Below are positions 33,416 to 43,257 of a stretch of DNA of 64,000 nucleotides, one piece after another. Within the stretch, counting starts at the first letter, position 1. The number at the start of each line of letters is the position of its first letter. The stretch spans positions 4,689,001 through 4,753,000 of the forward strand of contig NZ_CP034448.1 of assembly GCF_003952465.1 (NCBI RefSeq). Reading direction: 5' to 3'. The notes under the pieces were generated by a model. It had not been told where the DNA came from. It was given only the letters and a program-made list of their open reading frames with translations, and made no database searches. Origin of the DNA: Mesorhizobium sp. M1B.F.Ca.ET.045.04.1.1 (GTDB lineage: Bacteria > Pseudomonadota > Alphaproteobacteria > Rhizobiales > Rhizobiaceae). The position numbers and the translations under genes were made by a program.

Positions 33416-35059
33416 ATGAACAGGAACTATCTCATCCTCTTTCTGTTCAGCATCGTCATGACCGTCAGCGGGCTGGCAAGCCTGCCGCCGGTCGACCGCG
33501 ACGAATCCCGCTTCGTCCAGTCGACCAAGCAGATGGTCGAGACGGGCGACTATATCGACATCCGCCTGCAGGACGTGACGCGCTACAAGAAGCCGATCGG
33601 TATCTACTGGCTGCAAGCGGCGGCCGTGGCGCTGAGCGGCGAGGGGGCGCAAGCGCCGATCTGGGTTTACCGCCTCGTCTCCATGCTCGGCATCGCGCTC
33701 GCCGTCGTCGGCATCGGCTGGACGGGCACGAAACTCTTCGGCGCCAATGCCGGCCTGGCCGCCGGCCTGATGATGGCGGCGATCTTCGCCACCGCCTTCG
33801 AGGGCCGCGACGCCAAGACCGACGCCATGTTGCTCGCCTGCTGCGTGGCCGCGCAAGGCGCGCTGGCGCAGGTCTATCTGGCCGCGCGCCGCAAAGAGCC
33901 GGTTGCCGGCCATCTGCCCTGGATCTTCTGGATCGCCCAGGGGCTGGGCATCCTGATCAAGGGGCCGGTGGCACCGCTCTTGTCGCTCTTGACTGCCGCC
34001 GCGCTGTTCGCCTTCGAGCGCGACTGGCGCTGGCTTTTGAAGCTGAAGCTGGTGCGCGGCGTCATAATCGTGCTCGTCATCGTGCTGCCCTGGATCATCC
34101 TCATCAGCTGGAAGAGCGGCGGCGCCTTCTTCCAGGAAGCGGTCGGCAAGGACATGCTGAACAAGGTGGCGCAGGGCGAGGAGTCGCACGGCCTGCCGCC
34201 CGGCTTCTACATGCTCACCTATTCGCTGTTCATGTGGCCTTTCGGCCTGATCGCGGTCGGCGCCGGGCTGCAGGCGATCAACCGCTTCTGGGACGATCCC
34301 CGCCTGCGCTTCTGTCTTGCCTGGTACATCCCGTTCTGGCTGGTGTTCGAGGCGATCCCGACCAAGCTGCCGCATTATGTGATGCCGGCTTATCCTGGCA
34401 TGGCGCTGCTGATCGGCTGGTTGCTCACCTTGCCGGCGGACAAGGCCAACGCCCCACTCAAGCGCTGGCAGAGCTGGCTGTGGTGGTCGACCGCCTTCGG
34501 CGTTGTCGTCGTGTCGATCGGGCTGGCGGCGGTTTGCCTCGGGGCGCCGATCTATTTCGCCAAGGCTTTTTCCTGGTGGAGCATTCCGGCGGCGATCGCC
34601 GCTCTGGTCACCGGCTATCTGGCTTTCCCGCGCCAGTTGCAGGTGCCGCTCGGACGCATCGCGGCAATCGCGGTCGGCGCGGGCATCACCTTCAGCCTGC
34701 TGTTCGGGGTCATCGCGCCATCGCTGAAGCCGATCTGGCTGAGCCCCGCCATCAAGGCTGCGGTCGATGCCAACCGCCCTTGCGATACAACCGTGCTCGC
34801 CTCGTCTCCCTATCACGAGCCGAGCCTGGTGTTCCTGGTCGGCACCAACACCGTGCTGACCGATGTCGACGGCGTCGCAAAACACTTAGCTGCCGATCCG
34901 GCCTGCGCGCTGGGGCTCGCGCCGGTCAAGGAAGAGCAGAAGCTCAACGAACTGCTTGCCGGGCAGGGCAAGTCGGCGAAGCGGCTTACCGAGATCGACG
35001 GGCTCAACTATTCGTCAGGAGACAAGCTGGCGCTCGGCCTTTATCGGGTGGCCCCGTGA
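33416..35059 (+). CDS. ArnT-like glycosyltransferase, GT39/GT83 type
   Basis: 547 residues from the ATG at 33416. About twelve membrane segments, with the acidic DRDESRF motif in the first periplasmic loop near residue 25 that carries the catalytic Asp of GT-C enzymes, and a soluble C-terminal domain of about 100 residues. Such proteins move a sugar from a polyprenyl-phosphate donor to lipid A or another envelope acceptor. With the PAP2 phosphatase gene 46 bases downstream it suggests a lipid-A or envelope modification pair. The exact acceptor is unknown. Confidence 0.85.
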   Translation: MNRNYLILFLFSIVMTVSGLASLPPVDRDESRFVQSTKQMVETGDYIDIRLQDVTRYKKPIGIYWLQAAAVALSGEGAQAPIWVYRLVSMLGIALAVVGIGWTGTKLFGANAGLAAGLMMAAIFATAFEGRDAKTDAMLLACCVAAQGALAQVYLAARRKEPVAGHLPWIFWIAQGLGILIKGPVAPLLSLLTAAALFAFERDWRWLLKLKLVRGVIIVLVIVLPWIILISWKSGGAFFQEAVGKDMLNKVAQGEESHGLPPGFYMLTYSLFMWPFGLIAVGAGLQAINRFWDDPRLRFCLAWYIPFWLVFEAIPTKLPHYVMPAYPGMALLIGWLLTLPADKANAPLKRWQSWLWWSTAFGVVVVSIGLAAVCLGAPIYFAKAFSWWSIPAAIAALVTGYLAFPRQLQVPLGRIAAIAVGAGITFSLLFGVIAPSLKPIWLSPAIKAAVDANRPCDTTVLASSPYHEPSLVFLVGTNTVLTDVDGVAKHLAADPACALGLAPVKEEQKLNELLAGQGKSAKRLTEIDGLNYSSGDKLALGLYRVAP

Positions 35060-35105
35060 GGAATAGTCTCGAGCTTCGAGTGCCTCTATAGACTCTGCAC
35101 CAACC

Positions 35106-35957
35106 ATGTCCGCCGTAGCTCTTTATCGCCGTTCGCTCGGCAATTTCCTCGACACGATGCGCATCGTGAGGCGGCGCTTTGCCGTGCGCCCGGCGCGCTA
35201 CCCCGAGATCGCTTGGTCGGTCTGGGCACTCGCTTGGGTGCTTCTGGCGGCGGCCGTATTCCTCAGCCTCGATAGCGCCGCCGGCAGGATGCGCGGACAG
35301 TGGACGCCCGGCTTCGTCCATTTCACCGACTTCTTCACCGATTTCGGCCTGGGTGGCTGGTATCTCATTCCCGCGGCTCTCTGCCTCGTCGCGGCCAATC
35401 TGACCGACTGGCGGCGCCTTTCGCGGCAGGCGCGGATAATGGTCTACAACTGGACGTGCTTCGCGTTCCTGGTGCTCTGCGCGGTCGGCCTTTCCGGGCT
35501 GGCGGTCAACCTGCTGAAATACGGCATCGGCCGGGCGCGGCCGCTCTATTTCAACGACTTCGGCGTGCTGTCGCTGCATCCCTTCGCCATGGATGCGCGC
35601 TTCGCCGGCTTTCCGTCCGGCCATGCCACGACGATGGGCGCAGTGTTCGGCATCCTGCTGCTTTTGTTCCCAAAGCGCTGGCACATCGCGCTGGCGGTCA
35701 CCGCCTGCATTGCCTCGACGCGCGTCTTCGTCGGCGCGCATTATCCGAGCGACACGGTGGCCGGCTTCGGGCTTGGCCTCGCCTTTGCGATCGTCACAGG
35801 GCTGGTCTTCGCGCGGCTCGGCTTCATCTTCCGGCGGCCGTCATCGACCAGACCGATGCCCAAACGCACATTCCGGCTGCTACGGTCCAGCGGGGCGAAG
35901 AGCAGAATATCGGCGGCACGCCGCAGCGGCGAGCACCTGACCGCCGACCACCCTTAG
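35106..35957 (+). CDS. PAP2-family membrane phosphatase
   Basis: 283 residues with about six membrane segments. All three phosphatase motifs are present: KYGIGRARP, PSGHATT and STRVFVGAHYPSD, with catalytic His residues. It probably dephosphorylates an isoprenoid diphosphate or lipid A at the periplasmic face. It directly follows the ArnT-like transferase, so recycling of its undecaprenyl carrier or removal of a lipid A phosphate is plausible. Confidence 0.9.
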   Translation: MSAVALYRRSLGNFLDTMRIVRRRFAVRPARYPEIAWSVWALAWVLLAAAVFLSLDSAAGRMRGQWTPGFVHFTDFFTDFGLGGWYLIPAALCLVAANLTDWRRLSRQARIMVYNWTCFAFLVLCAVGLSGLAVNLLKYGIGRARPLYFNDFGVLSLHPFAMDARFAGFPSGHATTMGAVFGILLLLFPKRWHIALAVTACIASTRVFVGAHYPSDTVAGFGLGLAFAIVTGLVFARLGFIFRRPSSTRPMPKRTFRLLRSSGAKSRISAARRSGEHLTADHP

Positions 35958-35978
35958 AGGGTTCCTACCGCCCGCGGT

Positions 35979-36653
35979 CTATCTCAGCCGCTTCGGCCGT
36001 GGATCGGCGAGCTCGCCCGCCAGCCGCCGGTCGAGGTAATCGGCGCATTCCTGGATGAGCAATTCGGAATCGTTGGCGAAGAAATGGTTGGCGCCGGGGA
36101 TCGTCTTCTGCGTGATGGTGATGCCCTTTTGCGTGTGCAGCTTGTCGACCAGCGTCTGCACGTCCTTGGGCGGCGCCACCTTGTCGGCATCGCCGTGGAT
36201 GATGAGACCTGATGAAGGGCAGGGCGCCAGGAAGGAGAAATCGTAGGTGTTGGGCTGCGGCGCGACCGAAATGAAGCCCTCGATCTCCGGCCGGCGCATC
36301 AGAAGCTGCATGCCGATCCACGAGCCGAAGGAATAGCCGGCGACCCAGCAGCTCTTGGAATCGGGATGCAGCGACTGCACCCAGTCGAGCGCGGCGGCCG
36401 CGTCCGACAGTTCGCCGGTGCCGTGGTCGAACTCGCCCTGGCTGCGGCCGATGCCGCGGAAATTGAAGCGCAGCGTGGTGAAATCGCGCTTCTGAAACAT
36501 GTAGAAGAGGTCGTAGACGATCTTGTTGTTCATTGTGCCGCCGAATTGCGGGTGCGGATGCAGCACAATGGCGATTGGCGCGCTCTTTTCCTTGGAAGGC
36601 TGGTAACGGCCCTCCAGGCGACCAGCCGGACCGGCGAAAATGACCTCAGGCAT
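35979..36653 (-). CDS. Alpha/beta hydrolase, conserved small type
   Basis: 224 residues from the ATG at 36653 with GGAG upstream. The strand-helix order of the fold is visible: VLHPHPQFGGTMNN, TLRFNFRGIGRSQG, the nucleophile elbow GYSFGS, HGDADKVAPP with the Asp and GANHFF with the His. It resembles a small family of dienelactone-hydrolase-like proteins widespread in proteobacteria. Substrate unknown. No signal peptide. Confidence 0.85.
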   Translation of the reverse strand: MPEVIFAGPAGRLEGRYQPSKEKSAPIAIVLHPHPQFGGTMNNKIVYDLFYMFQKRDFTTLRFNFRGIGRSQGEFDHGTGELSDAAAALDWVQSLHPDSKSCWVAGYSFGSWIGMQLLMRRPEIEGFISVAPQPNTYDFSFLAPCPSSGLIIHGDADKVAPPKDVQTLVDKLHTQKGITITQKTIPGANHFFANDSELLIQECADYLDRRLAGELADPRPKRLR

Positions 36654-36900
36654 AAAATACTCCACGTGGCATACGAAGGCGCGAGCCCGGAACTTCCTTG
36701 GCCCGTCTCTGCGGCCTTGACGCCGGGCAAGCGTCTTCCTAGAAGCTAGTTTAGAATTGTTCAAAACTGGGTGGCCGAAACGCAATAGTCCGGCCGCCCG
36801 CGCCGCAAGCCGGGTAAATAGGACGGCTTGCCTTGCAATTTCAAGGAAATAACGCGCTATCCTCGCGGAATGGCTGCTGACGGGATCGACTGAAGGAAAA

Positions 36901-38061
36901 ATGGCCGCAACCCGCGCCTATCTCGACTACAACGCCAGCGCGCCTCTCATTGCAGAGGCGCGGACGGCGATGGTCGCCGCGCTCGATGCCGCCAATCCGT
37001 CGTCGGTCCATGCCGAGGGCCGCGCGGCGCGCCGGCTGATCGAGGATGCCAGGCGCGACGTGGCGAGGCTGGTCAATGCTAGGCCCGAGCATGTCGTCTT
37101 CACTTCGGGCGCGACCGAGGCCGCCTCGACACTGCTTACTCCTGACTGGCAGATGGGGCGCGGCGCGGTCCGCATGAGCCGCCTCTATGCCTCGGAAGCC
37201 GATCATCCCTGCGTGCTCGACGGCGGGCGCTTTCCGGTAGCGCAGGTGACGCGCATCGGTGTCGATCGCAACGGTATTGCCGATCTCGAGGCGCTGACCA
37301 AGGCGCTCGCAGCTCATGACCAGGCCGACGGCCTGCCGCTGGTCGCGATCCATGTCGCCAACAACGAGACGGGCGTGGTCCAGCCGGTCGGCAGCATCGC
37401 CGAGATCGTCAAGGCCGCGGGCGGTGTGCTCGTGGTCGACGCCGTGCAGGCTGCCGGGCGGATTCCGATAGACATGTCAGCCGGTTACGCCGACTACCTG
37501 ATCCTGTCCTCGCACAAGATCGGCGGCCCGAAGGGCGTGGGCGCCATCGTCGCTCAGTCCGACCTGATGATGCCGAAGCCGCTGATCAATGGCGGCGGCC
37601 AGGAGAAGGGTCATCGCGCCGGCACCGAGAATCTCCCCGGCATTGCCGGCTTCGGCGCCGCGGCCCGGGCGGCGCTCGTGGGGCTGTATGACATGGAAGC
37701 GATCGCGCGACATCGCGACGAGATCGAGGCGATCGTCAGGGAACTCGCTCCGGACGCGGAAATCTTTGGAGCGGCGGCACCAAGGCTTGCCAACACGACA
37801 TTCTTCGCTATTCCCGGCATCAAAGCCGAGACGGCGCAGATCGCCTTCGATCTTGCAGGCGTGGCGCTGTCGGCCGGCTCCGCCTGCTCGTCGGGGAAAG
37901 TCGGGCCAAGCCATGTGCTGAAGGCGATGGGTCGCGGCGACAGTCTTGGCGCCTTGCGCGTCTCGATCGGCCGCGCCACCGGTGCCGAGGAGATCGAGGC
38001 GTTTCGGGCAGCGCTGGCGGGAATCGTCGCTCGGCGGGCCGGCAAGGAAAAAGCCGCCTGA
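36901..38061 (+). CDS. Cysteine desulfurase (NifS/IscS-like)
   Basis: 386 residues. The PLP Lys is in SSHKIGGPKG and the persulfide Cys in SAGSACSSGKVGPSH, with a longer loop than in SufS, as in group I desulfurases. It is the first gene of the suf cluster and lies 184 bases upstream of sufB. A second, SufS-type desulfurase is encoded within the operon, so the two probably divide sulfur delivery between Fe-S clusters and other acceptors. Confidence 0.93.
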   Translation: MAATRAYLDYNASAPLIAEARTAMVAALDAANPSSVHAEGRAARRLIEDARRDVARLVNARPEHVVFTSGATEAASTLLTPDWQMGRGAVRMSRLYASEADHPCVLDGGRFPVAQVTRIGVDRNGIADLEALTKALAAHDQADGLPLVAIHVANNETGVVQPVGSIAEIVKAAGGVLVVDAVQAAGRIPIDMSAGYADYLILSSHKIGGPKGVGAIVAQSDLMMPKPLINGGGQEKGHRAGTENLPGIAGFGAAARAALVGLYDMEAIARHRDEIEAIVRELAPDAEIFGAAAPRLANTTFFAIPGIKAETAQIAFDLAGVALSAGSACSSGKVGPSHVLKAMGRGDSLGALRVSIGRATGAEEIEAFRAALAGIVARRAGKEKAA

Positions 38062-38245
38062 GGCGGCGACCGGAATCCAGGCCGTAGGCCTGGTAGAGTG
38101 GTGTGCTTCAAATTGGCCGGGTGAATTCCCGGCGGAAACACACTATATGCAGACTACGCCGCCTGGGTTGCCACGAGCAGCCCTTTCGCGGTGCCATAGT
38201 TTGAAAACTGTCGGGCCTTGACCCCGGCGAGGATGGAGAACGCTT

Positions 38246-39763
38246 ATGCCTGCTGTGCAGGAGACGATCGATCGAGTCCGAAAGATCGACGTCGACCAGT
38301 ATAAATTCGGATTCCAGACAGAGATCGAGACGGACAAGGCCCCCAAGGGCCTGAACGAAGACATTATTCGCTTGATCTCCGCGAAGAAGCGCGAGCCGGA
38401 CTGGATGCTGGAATGGCGCCTGGGCGCCTATCGGCGTTGGCTGACGCTGGAAGAGCCGAGCTGGGCGCGCGTCAAATATCCGAAGATCGACTTCCAGGAC
38501 ATCCACTACTACGCGGCACCGAAGAGCACGCCGGGTCCGAAGTCGCTGGACGAGGTCGACCCCGAACTCTTGAAGGTCTATGAGAAGCTCGGCATTCCGC
38601 TGAAGGAGCAGGAGATTCTGGCCGGCGTCCAGAAGACCGACGACTCGGAATTCGAGGAAGCCAACGACAACGTCTACAAGTCCGGCCGCGTCGCGGTCGA
38701 CGCCGTATTCGACTCCGTCTCCGTCGTCACCACCTTCAAGAAGGAACTGGCGGAAGCCGGCGTCATCTTCTGCTCGATCTCGGAAGCGATCCGCGAGCAT
38801 CCGGAACTGGTGCAGAAATATCTGGGCTCGGTCGTGCCGACCACGGACAATTTCTATGCAACGCTGAATTCGGCCGTGTTCACCGACGGCTCGTTCGTGT
38901 TCGTGCCGAAGGGCGTGCGCTGCCCGATGGAGCTGTCGACGTATTTCCGCATCAATGAGCGCAATACCGGCCAGTTCGAGCGCACGCTGATCATCGCCGA
39001 GGAAGGGGCCTATGTCTCCTATCTCGAGGGCTGTACGGCGCCGCAGCGGGACGAGAACCAGCTGCACGCGGCTGTGGTCGAACTGATCGCGCTCGACGAT
39101 GCCGAGATCAAATATTCGACGGTGCAGAACTGGTACCCTGGCGACGCCGAGGGCAAGGGCGGCGTCTACAATTTCGTCACCAAGCGCGGCGATTGCCGCG
39201 GCGACCGCTCGAAGATCTCGTGGACGCAAGTCGAGACCGGCTCGGCCATCACCTGGAAATATCCGAGCTGCATCCTGCGCGGCGACGATTCCAGCGGCGA
39301 GTTCTATTCGATCGCGGTGTCGAACGGATACCAGCAGGTCGATAGCGGCACCAAGATGATCCATCTCGGCAAGAACACGTCGAGCCGCATCATCTCCAAG
39401 GGCATCGCCGCCGGCTTCTCGCAGAACACCTATCGCGGCCAGGTCTCGGCGCACCGCAAGGCGGCCAACGCCCGCAACTTCACCAACTGCGACTCGCTTC
39501 TGATCGGCGACCAGTGCGGCGCGCACACCGTGCCTTACATGGAGGCCAAGAACGCGACGGCGAAGTTCGAGCACGAGGCGACGACGTCGAAGATCTCCGA
39601 GGACCAGAAGTTCTACGTCATGCAGCGCGGCATCCCCGAGGAAGAGGCGATCGCTCTGATCGTCAACGGCTTCGTCAAGGACGTCATCCAGCAGCTGCCG
39701 ATGGAGTTCGCCGTCGAGGCGCAGAAGCTGATCGGTATCAGCCTAGAGGGTTCGGTCGGCTGA
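38246..39763 (+). CDS. sufB: Fe-S assembly scaffold SufB
   Basis: 505 residues, the usual length in alphaproteobacteria. Conserved segments GCTAPQRDENQLHAAVVELI and NCDSLLIGDQCGAHTVPY are seen, the latter with the Cys residues that accept sulfur and nucleate the cluster. It forms SufBC2D with the next two genes. GGATGGAGAA lies before the ATG. Confidence 0.97.
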   Translation: MPAVQETIDRVRKIDVDQYKFGFQTEIETDKAPKGLNEDIIRLISAKKREPDWMLEWRLGAYRRWLTLEEPSWARVKYPKIDFQDIHYYAAPKSTPGPKSLDEVDPELLKVYEKLGIPLKEQEILAGVQKTDDSEFEEANDNVYKSGRVAVDAVFDSVSVVTTFKKELAEAGVIFCSISEAIREHPELVQKYLGSVVPTTDNFYATLNSAVFTDGSFVFVPKGVRCPMELSTYFRINERNTGQFERTLIIAEEGAYVSYLEGCTAPQRDENQLHAAVVELIALDDAEIKYSTVQNWYPGDAEGKGGVYNFVTKRGDCRGDRSKISWTQVETGSAITWKYPSCILRGDDSSGEFYSIAVSNGYQQVDSGTKMIHLGKNTSSRIISKGIAAGFSQNTYRGQVSAHRKAANARNFTNCDSLLIGDQCGAHTVPYMEAKNATAKFEHEATTSKISEDQKFYVMQRGIPEEEAIALIVNGFVKDVIQQLPMEFAVEAQKLIGISLEGSVG

Positions 39764-39789
39764 CCGCAAAAGATATTCAGGAAAAAAAT

Positions 39790-40545
39790 ATGCTTGAGAT
39801 CAAGAATTTGCATGCCCGCATCGTCGATGACGGCACCGAGATCATCCGTGGGCTGGACCTGACGGTCAAAGCCGGCGAGGTCGCGGCCATCATGGGCCCG
39901 AACGGCTCGGGCAAGTCGACGCTGTCCTATATCCTCGCCGGCCGCGAGGACTATGAGGTCACCGAAGGCGACATCCTCTATAACGGCCAGTCGATCCTCG
40001 AAATGGATCCGGCCGAGCGCGCCGCTGCCGGCATCTTCCTCGCCTTCCAGTATCCGATGGAGATACCGGGCGTCGCGACGATGGAATTCCTGAAGGTGGC
40101 GATGAACGAGCAGCGCAAGGCGCGCGGCGAGGAGCCGCTGAAGGTTCCGGAATTCCTGAAGCGCGTGAAGGAGGCAGCCGCCTCGCTCAACATGGACATC
40201 AACATGCTGAAGCGGCCGCTCAATGTCGGCTTCTCCGGCGGCGAGAAGAAGCGCGCCGAGATCCTGCAGATGAAGCTGCTTGAGCCAAAACTCTGCGTGC
40301 TCGACGAGACCGATTCCGGCCTCGACATCGACGCGCTGAAGATCGTCGCCGACGGCGTCAACGCGCTGCGCTCGCCGGACCGCGCCATCGTCGTCATCAC
40401 CCACTACCAGCGCCTGCTCGAGCACATCGTGCCCGACAGCGTGCACGTGCTCTACAAGGGGCAGGTCATCAAGTCGGGCGACAAGTCGCTGGCGCTCGAT
40501 CTCGAAACCAACGGCTATGCCGGTGTGATCGGTGAAGCCGCGTGA
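39790..40545 (+). CDS. sufC: Fe-S assembly ATPase SufC
   Basis: 251 residues from the ATG at 39790, 26 bases after sufB. Walker A GPNGSGKST, signature FSGGEKKR and Walker B CVLDETDSGLD, the special DETDSGLD form of SufC rather than of transport ATPases. It drives structural change of SufB and SufD in the cytoplasm. The leader has AGGAAAAAA. Confidence 0.97.
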   Translation: MLEIKNLHARIVDDGTEIIRGLDLTVKAGEVAAIMGPNGSGKSTLSYILAGREDYEVTEGDILYNGQSILEMDPAERAAAGIFLAFQYPMEIPGVATMEFLKVAMNEQRKARGEEPLKVPEFLKRVKEAAASLNMDINMLKRPLNVGFSGGEKKRAEILQMKLLEPKLCVLDETDSGLDIDALKIVADGVNALRSPDRAIVVITHYQRLLEHIVPDSVHVLYKGQVIKSGDKSLALDLETNGYAGVIGEAA

Positions 40546-40569
40546 GATGGGCCAAATAAGGCGAGAGCA

Positions 40570-41841
40570 ATGAACATGCACGCACAGCCCCAGCGGACAC
40601 TGGCCGAGACGGCGCTGATCGATGCCTTCGGCGAGCGGCTGTCGCTGCTGCCCGGCGACGGCGCGGTGATGGTCAAGCGCGACGACGCGATCGAGGCCAT
40701 CAAGCACGGCCTGCCGACGCGGCGCATTGAATCCTGGCACTATACCGACCTGCGCCGAATGCTGACGAAGGTGCCGGTCTTCGAAGCCGCGGCGGTTGCG
40801 AAGGCGCTCGAGCCGGTTCTCGGCGGCTCAGCCGTTTTGCCGGTGCTGAACGGCGTCTCGAACGCCAAGCTGCCCGAGATCGAAGGCGTCACGGTGCAGC
40901 GCCTGTCGGAAAAGCTGACCGACGGCAGCGTCGCGCCAGGGCTTGATCGTTACGGTGCCGACGATGCGATCGGCGCGCTGAACACGGCCTTCGTCGCCGA
41001 CGGCTATTTCGTCGACATCGCCGACGGCACTCAACTGGAAAAGCCGATTGAATTGCAGAACCTGCAGGCCGGCGGCCAGGCGCATGTTCGGCTGCTGGCG
41101 CGTGTCGGCGCCGGCGCCAAGGCGATCGTCGTCGAGCGCCAGGCAGGCGAGGGCAGCGATGCTCTCGTCAGCTCGGTGAGCCAGCTGGTTCTCGACGAAG
41201 GCGCCGAGGTGACCTGGCTGATCGTGCAGGAGCAGTCCGATACGGCCACCCATCTCGCCCAGTTCAAGGCGCATATCGGCAAGAATGCGAAGCTGACGCT
41301 CTTCGTCATGAATGCCGGCGGCAAGCTCGTGCGCCAGGAGGTCGTGGTCAGGACCACGGGCGAAGGCGCCGACTTCAAGCTGCGCGGCATCAACCTTCTG
41401 GCCGGCGACACGCATACCGACACCACGATGGTGCTCGACCACACGGTGCCGCATACGACCTCGACCGAAGTGATGCGCAACGTGGTGACCGGCAAGGCGC
41501 GCGGCGTCTTCCAAGGGCGCATCAACGTGCACCAATACGCGCAGAAGACCAACGCCAAGATGGCCTGCAACACGCTGCTTCTGTCGGACGACGGCGAGTT
41601 CTCGACCAAGCCGGAGCTGGAGATCTTCGCCGACGACGTCGTCTGCGGCCATGGCGCGACCGTCACCGAGATCGACCACAACCATCTGTTCTATCTGATG
41701 GCGCGCGGCATCGACGAGAAGACGGCGCGAGGCCTGCTGGTGAAGGCATTCGTCGCCGAAGTGATCGAGGAACTGGACGACGAGGCGCTGGTCGACGCGC
41801 TCGAAGCGCGGCTCGACGGCTGGTTTTTGACGCACGGGTGA
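40570..41841 (+). CDS. sufD: Fe-S assembly protein SufD
   Basis: 423 residues. Typical SufD features: the N-terminal helical domain, RIESWHYTDLR, and the beta-helix core ending with CGHGATVTEIDHNHLFYLMARG, which includes the conserved His. It partners SufB. It is followed by a perfect 22-bp palindrome and a repeat that separate it from sufS. Confidence 0.96.
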   Translation: MNMHAQPQRTLAETALIDAFGERLSLLPGDGAVMVKRDDAIEAIKHGLPTRRIESWHYTDLRRMLTKVPVFEAAAVAKALEPVLGGSAVLPVLNGVSNAKLPEIEGVTVQRLSEKLTDGSVAPGLDRYGADDAIGALNTAFVADGYFVDIADGTQLEKPIELQNLQAGGQAHVRLLARVGAGAKAIVVERQAGEGSDALVSSVSQLVLDEGAEVTWLIVQEQSDTATHLAQFKAHIGKNAKLTLFVMNAGGKLVRQEVVVRTTGEGADFKLRGINLLAGDTHTDTTMVLDHTVPHTTSTEVMRNVVTGKARGVFQGRINVHQYAQKTNAKMACNTLLLSDDGEFSTKPELEIFADDVVCGHGATVTEIDHNHLFYLMARGIDEKTARGLLVKAFVAEVIEELDDEALVDALEARLDGWFLTHG

Positions 41842-41843
41842 AA

Positions 41844-41865
41844 TGGTCGAGGCATGCCTCGACCA
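41844..41865. terminator. Perfect 22-bp palindrome after sufD
   Basis: TGGTCGAGGCA and its exact reverse complement meet without a spacer, directly after the sufD stop. There is no T-run, so it may be a weak terminator, an mRNA-protecting hairpin or the end of the adjoining repeat. Confidence 0.45.
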
Positions 41866-41866
41866 T

Positions 41867-41986
41867 ACCCCTCATCGGGCCGCTTCGCGGCCACCTTCTC
41901 CCACAAGGGGAGAAGGGAGAGCGCCGGACCTTCTCCCCTTGTGGGAGAAGGTGGATCGGCGCGAAGCGCCGAGACGGATGAGGGGT
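41867..41986. repeat. Interrupted inverted repeat inside the suf operon
   Basis: Ends ACCCCTCATC and GATGAGGGGT, with internal arms CCACCTTCTCCCACAAGGGG and its reverse complement. It has the same general design as the elements at 33043 and 45111. It lies between sufD and sufS. Confidence 0.7.
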
Positions 41987-42015
41987 GGGTGAAGGAATGA
42001 GGCTTTGAGCTTGTG

Positions 42016-43257
42016 ATGGACCAGAAGATCGAAACCGCTCCCTACGACGTCGAGGCGATCCGCCGCGATTTCCCGATCCTGTCGCGCCAGGTCTACGGCA
42101 AGCCGCTGGTTTATCTCGACAATGGCGCCTCGGCGCAGAAGCCGCAGGTGGTGCTCGATACCATCCATCACTGCTATTCCCAGGAATATGCCAACGTCCA
42201 TCGCGGCCTGCATTTCCTGTCGAATGCCGCGACCGACGCCTATGAGAGCGCGCGGAAGTCAGTGCAGAGGTTTCTGAACGCGCCGAGCACCGACAACATC
42301 GTCTTCACCTCCAACACCACCTCGGCGATCAACACGGTCGCCTATGGCTGGGGCATGCCTAGGATCGGCGAGGGTGACGAGATCGTGCTCTCGATCATGG
42401 AGCATCACTCCAACATCGTGCCCTGGCATTTCATTCGCGAGCGGCAGGGCGCGAAGCTCGTCTGGGTGCCGGTCGACGATCTCGGCGCCTTCCATATCGA
42501 GGAATTCGAGAAGCGGCTGACCAGCCGCACGAAGCTCGTCGCCATCACCCACATGTCCAACGCGCTCGGCACGGTGACGCCGATCAAGGAGATCGTGCGC
42601 ATCGCGCATCAACGCGGCATTCCGGTGCTGGTCGACGGCAGCCAGAGCGCCGTGCACATGCCGATCGACGTGCAGGACCTCGACTGCGACTTCTTCGTCT
42701 TCACCGGTCACAAGGTCTACGGCCCGTCGGGCATCGGCGTGCTCTACGGCAAGAAGGACAGACTGGAAGAGATGCGCCCCTTCATGGGCGGCGGCGAGAT
42801 GATCGAGGAGGTGACGCAAGACATCGTCACCTATAACGAGCCGCCGCACCGTTTCGAGGCGGGCACGCCGCCGATCGTGCAGGCGATCGGGCTTGGCGCG
42901 GCGCTGGAATATATGGAGAAGGTCGGCCGCGAGCGCATAGCAGCACACGAGGCGGACCTCAAGAATTACGCGCATGAGCGGCTGCGGGCGATCAACTCGC
43001 TGCGCATCTTCGGCGATGCGCCCGGCAAGGGCGCCATCATCTCGTTCGAATTGCAGGGCATCCATGCGCATGACGTGTCGATGGTGATCGACAGGCAGGG
43101 CGTGGCGGTTCGCGCGGGCACGCATTGCGCCCAGCCGCTGTTGAAACGCTTCGGCGTTACCTCCACATGCAGGGCATCGTTCGGCATGTATAACACCAGG
43201 GCCGAAGTCGACGCTTTGGCCGATGCGCTGGAAAAGGCGCGGAAGTTCTTCGGATGA
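42016..43257 (+). CDS. sufS: Cysteine desulfurase SufS
   Basis: 413 residues from the ATG at 42016 (a GTG at 42013 is possible). The PLP Lys lies in FTGHKVYGPSGIG and the active-site Cys in RAGTHCAQPLLKRFG, both typical of group II desulfurases, which need a partner (SufE or SufU) for full activity; none is encoded here. The stop overlaps sufT by 4 bases. Confidence 0.96.
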   Translation: MDQKIETAPYDVEAIRRDFPILSRQVYGKPLVYLDNGASAQKPQVVLDTIHHCYSQEYANVHRGLHFLSNAATDAYESARKSVQRFLNAPSTDNIVFTSNTTSAINTVAYGWGMPRIGEGDEIVLSIMEHHSNIVPWHFIRERQGAKLVWVPVDDLGAFHIEEFEKRLTSRTKLVAITHMSNALGTVTPIKEIVRIAHQRGIPVLVDGSQSAVHMPIDVQDLDCDFFVFTGHKVYGPSGIGVLYGKKDRLEEMRPFMGGGEMIEEVTQDIVTYNEPPHRFEAGTPPIVQAIGLGAALEYMEKVGRERIAAHEADLKNYAHERLRAINSLRIFGDAPGKGAIISFELQGIHAHDVSMVIDRQGVAVRAGTHCAQPLLKRFGVTSTCRASFGMYNTRAEVDALADALEKARKFFG

